A stretch of DNA of 64,000 bases from positions 207,558,746-207,622,745 of the forward strand of contig CM073590.1 in the NCBI GenBank assembly GCA_037074705.1, read 5' to 3'. Source of the DNA: Zhengitettix transpicula (Eukaryota > Arthropoda > Insecta > Orthoptera > Tetrigidae). The position numbers and the translations under genes were made by a program. The notes below the pieces were generated by a model. It searched no databases, had not been told where the DNA came from, and worked only from the letters and a program-made list of their open reading frames with translations. Shown piece after piece: positions 34,888-48,652 of this stretch. Numbering within the stretch: position 1 is the first letter of the stretch; each line of letters opens with the position of its first letter.

Positions 34888-35071
34888 GAAATTTCTCAAA
34901 CCCAAAAATTGTCCTCCAAAAATATATATTTATTCCAATGAAGAACGTCAACATATTTCAGAAACTTTAAAACTTATAGTACAGATGAAAATGGCTTCTG
35001 AAATATGTTGACGTTATTTATTGTAATAAATATAAATTTTTGGAGGGTAATTTTTGGTTTTTAGCAATTTC
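34888..35071. mobile_element. Palindromic MITE-like element
   Basis: Inverted arms of about 76 bp (34888-34963 and 34996-35071) share GAAATT, CCAAAAATT, CCTCCAAAAAT, TATATTTATT and AACGTCAACATATTTCAGAA. A loop of about 30 bp separates them. There is no coding capacity. It would fold into a long hairpin, and the superfamily is unknown. Confidence 0.75.
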
Positions 35072-37508
35072 ATAAAACGAGACTATTCATGTCACATGTG
35101 AACACTAATTACATGGCGCCAACACAATCCATGAACATTCTAATGCAGAAACTAATTATTTCATACGTAAAAGTCATACGTGTGCACAGAGTATTTCAAA
35201 ATATCGAGAAGCGTGAAAATGTTTTGCGATATCATACAAGATTACAATATGTTCCCTTTCTTATAGTTTGTCCCTTTTGAGATTGTTGTTTTACCGCACA
35301 CAATAAAATTCATACATACAACAGAATAAGAAAATGTTTGATATATTAGCTTTTTATACACCAAAAGAAGCTAACAAACTACACCGGTCCGCATATGTAG
35401 AATATATAAAAATAAAGTGCATAATTTTTTATATTCTACTAAACATGTGAATTTCTTTCGGTAAATATCGTGATGTTGACTTTTTTAAAAATATGTGCAC
35501 ATTAAATTATTGTTTATTTCTAATTATATATTTTTTAAATAGATGTAATGGACTTAGTAATTCAGTTTTTTCAAGTCCGCTGATTTTCTAAGTGTAAATA
35601 AATACAACGAATTAGCAGAAAAAGAATAAGATAAAATTAAAGACGGGAAAACAGACATAGTTTTATTATTTTAATAAATTATTTTTAACAGATCGTTGCT
35701 GTATATATTTGCACACTCTTCAGGCTGTGTGACTGAAAGAAAGTTTTTTTGATGATATAAACGTTTCCAGAGTTTGTCTGTTAATATTACGTTATTTTTC
35801 TACGATAACGGAACATCAAACGCATTTCTATGTGTGCTTTTACTTATTATATACAATGCGATTTTATGTAGCTTTATAAATTAGATAAGTGAACTATGTA
35901 AAAAATGCAAGAGGTGAAAGGAACAATGCAATATTTCAAATTACGAATTTATATGAAAAATAATTATATATTAATATTTGAATTTGTTGCATGTCGAATG
36001 GTTTTGTAAATAATGCACATGACGAGCTCTTTCACGAATGTGGGATAATGTACTGTACTGCGAGGCGTAAGCTGTACGTCACCGGCGTGACGTCGGGAGC
36101 CGTGAAAGCGCGATGTCCCATTTAGCACGCGAGAGTTCAACACTCTCTATCGAGGCGACGCGCACGAACGGGAGCACGGAGCCAACGTTACGAAATGCGC
36201 ACGCCAGCGTCATCAAAGTGAAATGCGAAAATCGAAAGTCAATCTTCCACTCCGGAAGGAAAATGATGCTGCGTCCTCAGCTTATTTATTATCCGTCGCG
36301 TCGTTGAGAATCGCGTCCAAGATGGCCACGATCTTGTCCACGAAACAATTTCGTTACTTAGGTCCGGTAAACTTGAAACGGAACAGAGAGATGCAGGGAA
36401 AGCGTCCTCACAAGAGCAAGTCTTCGTTTATAACAGTATCCAATCTTTGCGTGTGTGGAGATAAGAGTGAGGTTTTATCTTCAGTTTGACCTCATTGCAG
36501 GTCCCTCAGATGTTACGTCAACGGCAAACTGGAGATCTGCGCGCGGCCTAAATTCGCGGCTGAAACCCACTCTGCTCCAGGAATATCTACAATTCTCTCA
36601 ACTCAAAACTCAAACACGCACATTATAATTTAATAACTGAAAAAATAAATTAAATCAACGAGTTATTTTCCACTAGAAAAATTATTTTTTATAATATTTG
36701 AAGCATATTATCTTTGAGAATTCCATTCTTACTTTTATTAAACTATATGCCGTAACAGTAATTTCCAAAAAAACTTTTAATCTGAGTAAACGCAGTTAAT
36801 TTTCTTCTAAACTTATACCATTACAAAAGACGCTATTTGTCAATGTCTTCCATAAGAATATTATTGTATGGGCGCTATTATGACATTAACAAGTTTTATA
36901 AGTAGGCCCTATATGTTTCTTCAGATTGTACGGAAGGTTGCTGTTTAAATTTCAAAGTGAAATGAATTTTAAACTGCTGGAATCAAGAGAAAAACAAAAT
37001 GTCTAACAACATATCCATCTAAAAAATTATTAAAATTTCCTTAAGTAGGAAATCGACTCCAGCGAAATCGTGCGTTATCTAGGACGCGCAAACAAAGGTA
37101 AATAAGGATGAACATGTCTTATAAATAGGAATAGAAAGTATGTCAGAAACGTGAGGTATAAATAGCACCTCCGGAGAAAAGTGACACGAGTTTGCTAGGT
37201 ATCACTAATGATTTCAAGGTAAAATTTTTCTCCGAAAGATCTGCCATCCTCATTTAACAACATCGTCCGCATAATTTAGCATTCAGCCAACGGCTCCTAC
37301 ATGTATGTCTCTAAGAAAGATTATCACACCGATATTATTTTTACCTTCTAATTCACTATCAATACTTTTGGAACAATAGTTATGCCTTTCCTAAACCAGA
37401 CAAGCTGCACTGTTGTCATTGAATATTTCTCCTTAATAACCAATTAAGTGGATATTTTATGATCTAATCTGTAAAACTGTAAAAATTAATTAAAATCACA
37501 TCATACAT
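35072..37508. other. AT-rich DNA with CpG-rich patch 36040-36330
   Basis: The patch is GC/CpG-rich and open in two plus-strand frames that share no motif with known families. The rest is AT-rich. Confidence 0.35.
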
Positions 37509-37590
37509 GAATAAAGTCTTCTCGGGCTTCTAACCGAGTAAACAATATTATTCACGACGTTTCGATGACGTTCACTGCCATCGACTTCTA
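37509..37590 (-). repeat. Short palindromic repeat, copy 2 (one arm)
   Basis: This is an inverted match to 31029-31112. On the minus strand it has GATGGCAGTGAACGTCATCG, AAACGTCG, TTGTTTACT and GAAGCCCGAGAAGACTTTAT. The second arm seen at 31012 is missing here. Confidence 0.75.
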
Positions 37591-39169
37591 GCATGTCTAA
37601 ATATTTCTATTCTACTCAACTTACGTTTTAATCACTAACAAAAACGGTAAGTAACTCAAAATACAAGACTACATTAAAATATATTATTCAGATAAGCCGC
37701 CTTATTAGGGTAGAATACGAAAACAAACAAAACGGAATCACTTATTTTAAACCATCATTTTCCAAATTGTTTAAGAAGTTGCAAAAAAAATCTTTATTCA
37801 TCTTTCAACTATGCGCTGAACTAAGATGTTAGAAAATTAAAATAGCCTGTCAATAATTATTTTTATTACGCCACCCAAGTTTCTATATTTTGGTTTAGAG
37901 ACATTTATCGTTTTCCAATCCTGTAGGAATTGAGAGAACGATACGTTTTTTGCATTTTCAAGAATTTTATATGCTTGATGTTTCGCAATGAGTATTAGAG
38001 AATTAAAAGAAATTTTTTCGGATGAATGGGAAAGTAATTGAAGTCATATCACCGTTGATATTAAGAATATTTTGACGGACGTTTGCTTAATTTATCATCC
38101 TGAAACGTATTAACGTCTAGGCAGTATAAATATTACAAATTTATATTCTGATAAAAGTAATAAAAACAGGGAATGTCTTATAAATCTACTCATTGTCGTT
38201 TAACTATTTAATACTTTTTTTTAAGAAAATTACATTTTTTTTAGCTTTTCGTTGAACAACATGAGAATTTTATAGGAACGTAAAACAAAAAATATGTAGT
38301 GCACAAGATGGTTTTTCGATATAAGGCTGAGTGAGTTACTAACATAAAATTTTTAGATCGAATCTTGTGTTAAGTATCTGGTGAAGTTGCCGTGTTCGCC
38401 TGAGACGTAGACTGTCCGCTTCACACTTATGTAACAGATGTTGCAGAGACTCGTCGACCGTTGAACTCTAGAAATCCCTATTATACAAACGATTTGTAGC
38501 ACTTTCTTGAAAATATGTTTACAACTTTTGTAAACAAAATTAATCATGTTACTCGCTTAACCGTAGAGTAACAATATCACGTAAAATAATAATCGTATAG
38601 TATAACTTTATTACCCCTGATAACATTCGATCTAAAACTAATTATAATAATTCAGAACATGTTATTCATTTCTGAATAAGACGATTTGGAATATGTTACC
38701 TTCAGTGGCGTTCTGATAATTGCCTTCCCCTGAATAAATTTGGAATTAAGTAGTTTTAGTCAGTTTGAAGCTGAAGCATAGCGATTGTGTTGCATTTGAT
38801 TAGTTAATACAAAGAAATTTCTTATACAAAGAGACAGCCTATCTTTTCTGCTTTTCAATATAGTCACAGTAAATGTGATAAGGGATACTGATCTGGATAT
38901 CAGAGGAACCATTCTGCACAAATTATTACAAATACGAGGAAGACAAGAGTAAACAATAAGCAATGCTTATGCAAGGTCTGCAGCAGCACAAATATGGTTA
39001 AAAGTTAACTAAAGTAAAACAAAATTAATGGAAAACGTAAGAAATGTAACATTTCAATTAATGATGTAAACATAGGGGGGGGGGGAACGGATTCATGAGC
39101 TTAAGAGTTATACTCGAGATAATTACAAATCAATATGAATTAACCACTTGGTAAAATATGTTTTAGAGC
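37591..39169. other. AT-rich DNA, nothing recognised
   Basis: An eleven-base G run lies at 39075-39085. No coding is recognised. Confidence 0.4.
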
Positions 39170-39663
39170 CTAAAAAAGGTAATGATGTCAAAGAATAAGA
39201 AAATAAAAATATATACAGCATTAATAAGACCTGTAATCGTGTATGGATTTGAGATTTTGACACTCAATAAAAATGTTGAAGAAAAATTTAGAAAATTTGA
39301 AAGGAAGATCCTGAGAAATATTTATGGTCCAAGGTGTGTGATGTGGCATGGAGGATAAAATGCAATGATGAGATATACAAACTCTATAAAAAGCCTAACA
39401 TAGAAGATAATATGAATATGTAGGGTTAGATGGTTAAGCCACGTAAGAAAAACGAAAGATATTAACCTTTTCACAGTCAAGAGATAGTATAAAAAAAAGG
39501 AGGATCGAATATAAGGTGGCTAGATGGACCTTTACAAGAGGTACAAACGCTGAAAATAAAAGCAAAGAGGATAGGGACTCAATATAGGAATAGATTGAAG
39601 GCTAATATTAAGGAGAATAAGATTCCCAAAGCGCTGTAACGTTGCTCAGGAAGAAGAAGAAGA
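39170..39663 (+). pseudogene. LINE reverse transcriptase C-terminal fragment 1
   Basis: Plus-strand pieces in shifting frames read KIKIYTALIRPVIVYGFEIL, TLNKNVEEKFRKFERKILRN, IYGP, then (G)RRIEY/IRWLDGPLQEV and RNRLKANI. This is the conserved tail of insect non-LTR reverse transcriptases (IRPV-YG-ETW ... FERKILR-I-GP ... RWLD). Stops and frameshifts interrupt it. It ends in a short GAA tract (39651-39664) that may be the original 3' tail. The catalytic reverse transcriptase core is absent, as usual for a 5'-truncated copy. The clade is not resolved. Confidence 0.82.
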
Positions 39664-42600
39664 AGTTCTCTTTATCTTCAAACGATTGTAAATTATTATT
39701 TTTGTCCACAAATAATTATAATAAGCCGCTCCTGTAGCAGCATATAGCTTCCATGCACCTTGTAAATTCCAATTTATATATACTCCATCAACAATTAATG
39801 AGAATTTTTGATATATAAGCGCAGAGTGAAATAAAATGTAAGTTGAATCTTCTACCATTCAATGAATTTATATTGGAAAATGTAAGGGAAGACAAAGAGT
39901 CGTAGGTAGAATACGGTGAGATTGATGTGCGGGTGAGAGAAACTGTAATAAAAAATAGGAAGAAAGGCTTAGCAAAAGTTACAAGAAGCGAAATACGTTT
40001 GTGAGAAAATTTTATTCCTAATCACCGAAGGAGGGTTTAACTATAGTCGACGCTTCGTCTCTTTAATGTCGAGATCACAACGTGAGAACCACGTGTTGGA
40101 GCAATCAATTTTCCAACGCAACACATAATCGAGTTAACGCAGTTGTCGCCAGATGGCAGAGCGATCCAGCGCGGCAGCGGTCCCTGGCGGCAGAGACGTT
40201 AACTACGTAGTCAAATCAGTTCTGCAATTAGTCTACACTAAAATCGCAGCAAGGTTGAATTATTTTCATGTGACCATAGGCTCTTTGGACTCCGCACAAA
40301 TTCTTCTGACGTGGCATTTTTTTTAAATAGATAGACCTTCGGATTACATCTACTTTAATTCACTAACATCACTTTAGCAGAAAACAATTTTGGAACCACG
40401 GACCTGTCTAGAGCCTGATCTACTCCTAGAACTGAAAGTTTTATTACTAACAACCAAGTGGTCTCGTAGCACAAGCTTTCCCTACATACCATTATATTTT
40501 GGGGCATAGTGATCGGGAAATAACGACTATGACCTTTGAGAAGCGAGATCGTCCGTCGTTAGTAGGGTGTTTCTTTTCCCTCTACTTGGATAAATAACTG
40601 GAATTCTAGTTCTACAAGAATATAAATGACCTTCCATTTAAAAGTTTTTGAGATTAGCTTAAATTATTGACCCAGTAAACTAAATATCGTTAGTTGAAAT
40701 TAAAATTCCAAAATGTGTATAATACTTTTTCTAAACGAACCTGAAGTGAAAAAAATACAATACAAATGTGGTGTAACATTCAATTTGAGTTATAAATTAA
40801 CGCAATTCTTCGCACAATTAAATAAAAATTGCCGCAGCATTCCTATCATAAAGATAAATATTAATGTTATAGTATATTTATGAATGCTAATAAATTTCTC
40901 AGAAGGGATGCCCAATCTTTAGAATGAGAAAAGAAATGTTATTCACTTGCGGAACTGCTGGCTTCGGCTGACAACTACTTAAGGAGTATTGACCTCAATG
41001 GTTTCAACCATCGATCGCCGAGGTTGGTCACCTCTCTTCACACAAACAAGTGCAACTCTTTTCATAGATTCTTAAATTTTCCAAAAAGTTCACATAACAT
41101 AGACCACGAGCTGAAATGTTCTTTGCTGGTATCGAAGGACCAATAAGAATAATTTAAAATCTAATTTTAATATTTTATTTCCGACTGTATTACTAAATCA
41201 ACAACTAAATAATATAGTATTGCAGTTGTGTTGTTGAAACAAATTTTTTTTATTTGCTACTTGTTGGCAAATGTACAGAAAAAAATAAACTGTCACATTA
41301 TATTCTTGCTTATTTATCATTATAATAGACTTGAAAATTCTTCATGCGGATGAAATCGATTTGAGATATAATTAGAGAGTTTTAAGGGTCCCAAACGTCA
41401 GAATCTATTTTTATATTCCTAAATGTTTGAGTCAGCTATACCGACACAAAACGTGCAAAGGTATAAGTAATAAAACACGGTTGACACATCTCTGTTAGCA
41501 AACTTCTGTTTGATCACCGAAAACACATTTTTTTCTCTACAGAAATTGAAAACATAAGTTCACTAGTTCGCTTGTTTCTCTTCACCAAGATTACAATGAC
41601 ATAAATTACCCGCACGTAAATATAGAAAGAAAGAAATAAGTGTCTTTTATGAGAGAAGTGGAATTATTGTAAGGTTATTTTTATTGCATTCAAACAAAAA
41701 AAATTCAAATATTCAAAATGATTTTTGTTGACAGCTTAAAGGCTCATCTTGTAAGCTTACGTGTACTCAAATTGCATTCAGCTCTGAACGATTATAACTT
41801 CATAATAAAAGAGAGATGAATGTGATGATGGTGAACGGTATTGTGCGCGGAGAAAGTGTTGGTTGCGAGCTGGGGAAAGTTTGCCCCTGAAGCTGTGCAT
41901 TCAGGCTTCCCGCACAACTCCAAAGCTCGATATTTTGCTGGACGCGAAGGGGAACGCAAGGCTGGTTGGTAATTAGACAACCTGCGCGTAGGAATGCGTC
42001 AGCTAATGCAGAGGGTGCGTCGTAGGGGCGGCTTTCGCCACTTTTAACACTGTGTGCAATAGTGACCTAAGTGCGACCCCCACATCCGGTGGCTATAAAT
42101 GTGTACTAACCACAAAGAGTGAAAACATGATGCGTCAAAAGCCTAGAGTGAATGACAGGTTTACTTTCAACAGTTTTCTGATAAAAAATTCTTGAATTTG
42201 AGTCTAAATGTTCTGAATACAAAATATACTAAAACTGAATTGATTCACACAATAAATAAATACCCCCTATCAAAGATTGGTTAAATATTACTTTCATTGT
42301 AATTGACATTGATAAGTCAGTTATGCATTAACTATAAAGAAAAATTACTTGCACATTATCATATTGACAAAAATTTCTAATACACTACGTTTCTTCCACA
42401 ATCAGTGGACATCGTGAACTGAAACAACTATATTACAAAGATACACATAAGAAGAGACCAAAGAAGTTATTTGAGAATAGTCATAAATGTAGCTGAGATT
42501 ATTTGTATCTGTTTTAACATTGATGGAAGAACAATTGGATTCAATGCATAAAATTTCAGACATTAATCTCAAATAATGAAAACTGTGGTTATTTGAGTTG

Positions 42601-44670
42601 AATGTTTACTTACAACTGAATATTTTTCACAATGTTGTTTTAAATGTGTTCTTTCAGAAGAATTTTTAATGTCCTTTCCGTTTGTCTAATTTTAAAAAAA
42701 ATTTCAGTATTTACAGGAAATATTTCACATTATATTAGACTTATCTAAATCAGTGATGTAACTTTCGCAGTTTTTTTATAATAAATTATAAAGAATTGGT
42801 GCTTTTATATATTTTCTGTTGAAATAATTAAATTAATTTAAAATATATATTCTTAATGAATGGAAGAATGATAACTTTTTGAAAAAGAAGGTCTGATGGG
42901 TTATTAGACGATTTGATTTCCGCAGCCTTTTAATGATATATTCTTGGTAAAATCGGCCATATAAACATTATCCATCAAAATGTCTGAAAGCCATATGTTA
43001 TTATTATGAAAACTGAAGTGGGAAAGGCGAATCGCTTTGTCAAATAAATTGTAGACCATATCGCGACTTCGAAATAATGGAGTGAAAATTAAGATCCCGT
43101 ATAGGTATCGTCGGTTTTTAGAAACCAATTAGTTAGTAATTTATTGCCTTTCACCGAAACTTAAACATCCATAATATAATTTACTTTCGTTACTTTTATT
43201 CTGTTTCTCTATTCTCTTTATTCATTTAAGGAGCGTTGGGAATTGAGTAAAAGTCTGAAAGACAGAGGTCCAATGCAATATATTTGTAATAGAATGACCA
43301 AAGAATATTTTTTTCCTTAGCCCAGTAAACGAACACTTAAGCGTTCAATAAAATACATATAAGTAATGTTCCTTATTGCATAATTAAAGAGTGATTACTT
43401 TCCAGGTGTAGTAGATTGTAAAAAAAAATGATCTCGTAAACTTGGATACGTTGTTACCCGAGAACTTTACGACCACATGCCGTAAGGTTATGAAATAAGA
43501 AACTATTATAGTACTGTAATTTTTTTTTTGAGATTCTGCACATATTATTATTTTATACCTACTTTGTTTGAAATTTTCCATAAATTTCCCATAAAAATTT
43601 TGGGAAACCCTTCAGCCAGGATCATGTAAATTATTTTAAACAGGCAACTAGCTGGTTTGGCATATCCTCTAACACCCCCGACTGTCATCTGCAGGAAAGT
43701 CGCTCCACACACGGACGATTGATTTTTTTTTCTACGAGTTGTATGGTGGATCGATGATCGGACTGTGATAGTGTTTCCGTAGGGGCATCTACGATAGTTG
43801 TGCGTGCAGAAGAGGAATTTGCGTTGAAAGCGAACGCGTGGTGTCTGGCATTGACCTCTAGCCCACTTTGATTCTCCCCCACAGAGAGCCTTGGTCCGTT
43901 GTTGCACGCGAGACAGCTCAACCCCTCAGAAGTCTGGGGGAAACAAGGGGGTTGCTATGGTGACCGTACATGGCATGGGGTGCCACTGCAGAGGGTGAAA
44001 AACCTCCCTAGTCTCGCTGCCTGCTGCAATCAATAACAGAAAAGCCGAGGGGGTGAACGCAGATCATAATAGCACATTGCTTCGCTCAGGTACGGTCCAC
44101 TTACACGTGGCCGCCGAATTTCACGGCAGTTCACTCAGCGGCAACGTCCCGAATTCTGTATTCGACTAAAATCGATCCACTTACCTTCAATGTGATCCTG
44201 TTTCGACGAAAGGTTTCCAGAGGATATGGTGAAAATAGTTGTGGCCCGTTTTTAATTCCGAGCGGGCCACAGAAAAATTATGAGCGAAGCTTTAGGGAAC
44301 GAAAAGTTAAAAAAAGGGCGGCAAACTATCATAGCTGTCAATCTGTCAGAAAAATGAACTGCCCGAGACTAAGAGTGATCCACTTAGCTTCAATACGAAT
44401 GTAGTAGAGGAATTAGAGATCACTATAGCTGCAGCTAAATCCAACAAGTGAATTACACTTCTAGGCAGACAAAAAACATATTTCGTAATATATTTCACTG
44501 TAAATTTGTCTCACCATGACTAGATAATGCAGATTCACCAATTATCTCCCTTCCAGTTCCGAAACTGATTTAATTTAATCATATTAAACTGAGGGAGAGA
44601 ATGGAATATTAACTACGGAACGGAATGCTTTTGTTCATTGTAGCATATTTCAGTGGCAGACGTCAAGTAG
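39664..44670. other. AT-rich DNA with GC patches, nothing recognised
   Basis: GC-richer patches occur at about 40130-40220, 41820-42080 and 43660-44180. The overlapping minus-strand frames at 43548-43921 show no domain. A CGCCAGATGGCAG segment near 40147 resembles the inverse of one near 430, but the similarity is too short to define a family. Confidence 0.3.
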
Positions 44671-44689
44671 TATATATATATATATATAT
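44671..44689. repeat. (TA)n microsatellite
   Basis: A short TA tract. It is followed at 44800-44850 by an ACAAACAAACATACAT-type simple sequence often seen at the end of insect repeats. Confidence 0.85.
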
Positions 44690-47600
44690 GTACCTGATGA
44701 TCAAATCCACTTTCTGAGGATATATATGTAAAAGATACATTTACAGAAAAATATGGTTTCCGAGATATTTTTCCATGCGATTAAATTTCTATGAAGAATA
44801 TAAGGACAAACATACAAACAAACATACATCCTTTTTTAATATATAGATAGTTCCAGAACAATAATTGAATGGTAAGTGCTATAATTGGCAAATATATGTT
44901 TCCTAGATTTTCAATTTAATTATTAGAACGGGGTAGGTTAAAATGAACATTTTGCAAACAGTAAAAATGAGTTCGTCCATAGGGGTATGGAAAACAAGAA
45001 TAATTGTAAAATACTATGATTATATATATATATAGAAACTATAAATTTTAATATTGATAACTTCCATATCGAGATATATTTTTTAAGATGAAAAACATTT
45101 GCGGTAGCAAGTTATTGTATTACGTTTAAAAAACGTTGAGAAAATTTGAAATATAAGCAAGGAAGTATGTAGTTTCAGGAGCACATAGTTCTTTTCAATC
45201 ATAATGAGCAGCACATTTGCAGCCACATTTCTTTTAGTAGTCTAGAATTTTAGCCGAAATAGTTTAAAACGAATTCAAAAATATATCAGGTAATTAAACG
45301 CATAAGCCAAAATTTCATACTTTTAACATCAGGTTGTATGTTTTCTAGTGTGTATGTGTAATGATGAGTGAAAACACATTTGTTCTCTATTATCGTTTAA
45401 TCAGTTCCGTCAGTATTCAACTGTCACATTTGGGGAAAGATTTAATATATGGTTATCTTAGGTTAAAACATAGATAAATACAGTGGGAATACAAGTTCTC
45501 TGCCAGGAACACTGGTAAAACCCAGAAACATGTAACAAACTTTCGGTATCGTTTCACAGTAAACGAAACGTAAAATCAATATGTGCTACGAATGCTTTAA
45601 AGGGGAAATATTTTGCAGCGTCGGCGTAGAGAGAACACAGAAGTTGTTGGCAAGGGACGGGACTGTTTGCATATTTGTAGACAGGGGGAATGTATGCAGA
45701 TTTAACAAGGGCTCAGAGTCGACACCCTGCGCGGTAAATGAAGGGAGAGGGAACACAGCGGGGAGAACACAAACGGAACAGGTGAAAAGCAGACAATCGC
45801 ACTCTGGAGAAATCATTGCGATCGACAGGGAATTCCAGGCTAATGGGGGGCAATATAGAGGTGTTTGGCCCTGACTGTGGGGACTGACTGGCAAACATTA
45901 CATTCTAAGTGTTGTTCTGTACGCATCCGGCACACGGAACACCCTGCTCGAAGTTGTCGAAAAATGCCCAATTGGTGGCGAAGACTGTCCACGAGATGAA
46001 CAAACAAATCTGAAGGATGTCTGAGGACAATTTGAGTTGTAATTTCATATTTAATATTAAAATGATGTTTGATGAAATCGACCATTTGTGTACCCAGAAA
46101 TTTCTATTACAAAATAAAACGAATGGTATCTAAATAATATAAAAATAAATAAAGCCAAATGACACAACAATAACGAGTCTTGACAACACGACAAGAGTTT
46201 TTTGAAACATCGCACAGCTCGATAAACGTTTTATGATTGTATCAATCCAATCAGGAGATTCAACTCTTAACATAAAACCCCCGTTGAGAGTTCTGTAATC
46301 ATCTTCATCTACATTACAATTATTCGCTACTCATCGCCTAGCGACCATTGAGGAAACTGGATGTTCTATTAGAAGCATCGACGGTTCATAACTTTCCAAT
46401 TTAACCATATATATTGGCAACGAATTGTTGAAATGGATAATTAATAATACTGAATGTTAGACGCGCAGAAATTCAGTCACTTGAGAATTAAAAAAAAAAT
46501 TTAACTCGTGGAATGAGATCTGTGCCGTACGACGGAGAATCCGCGGTGCAAACGACAAACACTGCGCTGCCGTTCTCATTGGCTGTCAAAACGAAAAAAA
46601 GATCATTATACACAGAGCGCCTCGTTAACGTCTTTACGTGTTTACTGATTGACAAGGTCACCGACTAAGAGAACTGCGAGCCTTTTAAACTTAAACAACG
46701 TCTATGAAAGCATATCCCGTAATTTGCGTACAGAGTCGTTTCACACAACACATACTTCGTTTTACTGAAGAAAAAAAAAATACTACTGAACAGCAACCGT
46801 TAAAAATTTCATTATTTCACTTGTGGAACCTACAGCAGTTAATGTGCCTTTAATTGCTGTTGGAGTAAAATGATTGTAAGTGGACTTGGCGACAGCTGCA
46901 GCTTGGCATTATCGCGGAGAAAGCCTCACAGGTTGTTGCTCCGTGGCCTTGGGGAAGGTCAAGGTCTATTTTTAATTTGCGCCGCTGCGTGCAATACGGA
47001 GAACTCATAAAGCGAAGAAAAGCGCGCGAGTAGTGTGAACGGATGCTGGGTTATGAACGGGGATTTACAGGGGGAGACATGCGAATGTTCGGAAGCACAT
47101 GGCCCCTGCCCGTGCGCGTGCGCGGAGCCACGGGCGTGGCAGCGAGGTCAGGGACCGCGTCCATTGTTAACGCTGCAAGATGCGTACGACGGAGTACGCA
47201 ACCCTCTCCTACCCACCCACCCCCACCCCTAACCATCCTTAAAACTCTTCCGACACTGAAGCTTCATTTACGCCGGCCGGCTTCTTTACGACCATCCGAG
47301 ATATTCGAGACTTACGCCGACCGATCGCGTGTAGAATCACTTCGTTTTAAATCATCACTATAGTGAAATGTGTGTTCTAAATTATTTTCCACTGTCTGAC
47401 AGCATAGTTAAAAACTAAAAGGAAAAGAGCCAAGAGAAGGCAAGAGATTAAATAAAATTTAGAAGAAGCAATATAACAGAGAAGCGACACAGTTGATAAG
47501 ATATTTTACTGTCATGGTTTTCATTGTTTGTTAATATAAATATTTAATCGTATTAAGGAGAAAAATAAATTAACATGTCGACGTTTCGAAAAATATAAAA

Positions 47601-48014
47601 CAAAAAAGTTGTCCGAATCTTTTATTGAATGTACGTAGAAGGTCATCGAGTAATGACCAAGTTAAGTTTGCCGTCTCCGTTTTTGCAGCTAACTGTGAAA
47701 ATTATATGGGGTTGCGAGTAGAAGGGTAATTGGCCGTACCGATGATACGGGGCATGTCAAAACCCATGTTTGACGATGTCACAGGCTGCCGATAGCGGCT
47801 CGGTGAACGCACAGTAACTGGATTAGAAGTAAACGGACGGATACAAGGGATATTCTCGCAAATATGGATGACCCAGCTTAAAATTGTCTTCAAAATATAA
47901 ACCCTATAATTTTAAGGACATTAACAAATGACAGCTTTGTAAATTTAAGAACATCGTTATGTATGGATGGAATTCTTTTTCCAATACCCGATATAAAATT
48001 GGTGCATATGTGCC
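44690..48014. other. Mixed DNA with a CpG-rich patch at 47030-47300
   Basis: 45560-45900 is open on both strands with no motif. 47030-47300 is CpG-rich and contains the C-rich tract at 47212-47229. No gene is called. Confidence 0.3.
47212..47229 (-). other. Putative G-quadruplex / i-motif tract
   Basis: The plus strand has C runs of 3, 3, 5 and 4 separated by single A bases. The minus strand therefore meets the tight G3N1 quadruplex rule with single-base loops, the most stable sequence type. It lies inside a CpG-rich block. Confidence 0.65.
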
Positions 48015-48022
48015 AGAGAGAC

Positions 48023-48644
48023 GGTGTCGTATTTTGAGCGGACGTGCCCTGAGCGGACAACAGTCCCTTCCTGTATCCTGAACGTTGAGCGAGCAGGTAT
48101 AAATATTTCCGTAGAGGAACTTTATCAGTCTTGGTTTTAACATTAAGTGAATGTAATACAAGTTTCATGAATAACATTTCTGAAACTTATCTGGATTTTT
48201 AATTTCTATCTCTAACATGGAAACTGTTCCAATTGGTTATTCTTTTAATAAATATGCTTAGAAATCATCAATTAAGATACAAATCTTTTAACTGTTATAT
48301 ATATTTGACGTCCTTAAATAAATGAAAACATTAACCTGTTTAGTAATAAATTTATTTTTAATTTAAATTTTTAAAAGATTATAATAGAAAAAAATTCTCA
48401 AAGTTTAATCCCTAATTTATTAGGACCTCTTCAGGAGTTTTAAAGTCAATTAAATGATATAATTTCAAATCAACGTTTCTAAAAATTCCAACAAAGCAAG
48501 ATTTTACAAAAATAGTAATTTATAGCAATTGTAAAAGACTGTTTAAGTTGCTCTTCGGAAAACTTTATACCTGCTCACTCAGCGGTCAGGATTGAGGAAG
48601 GGGCTGTTGTCCGCTCATGGCACGGCCGCTCAAAATACGGCGCC
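48023..48644 (-). mobile_element. MITE with long TIRs, copy 3 (complete)
   Basis: This is an inverted, full-length relative of the 23610-24178 element, about 622 bp. Its ends are GGTGTCGTATTTTGAGCGG and (reversed) GGCGCCGTATTTTGAGCGG. The flanks AGAGAGAC (48015-48022) and AGGGAGAC (48645-48652) match at 7 of 8, consistent with a target duplication. Flanking DNA beyond that is unrelated to copies 1 and 2, which confirms the element boundaries. Internal blocks such as TTAGGACCTCTTCAGGAGT and CCTTAAATAAATGAAAACAT are shared with copy 1. Confidence 0.82.
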
Positions 48645-48652
48645 AGGGAGAC

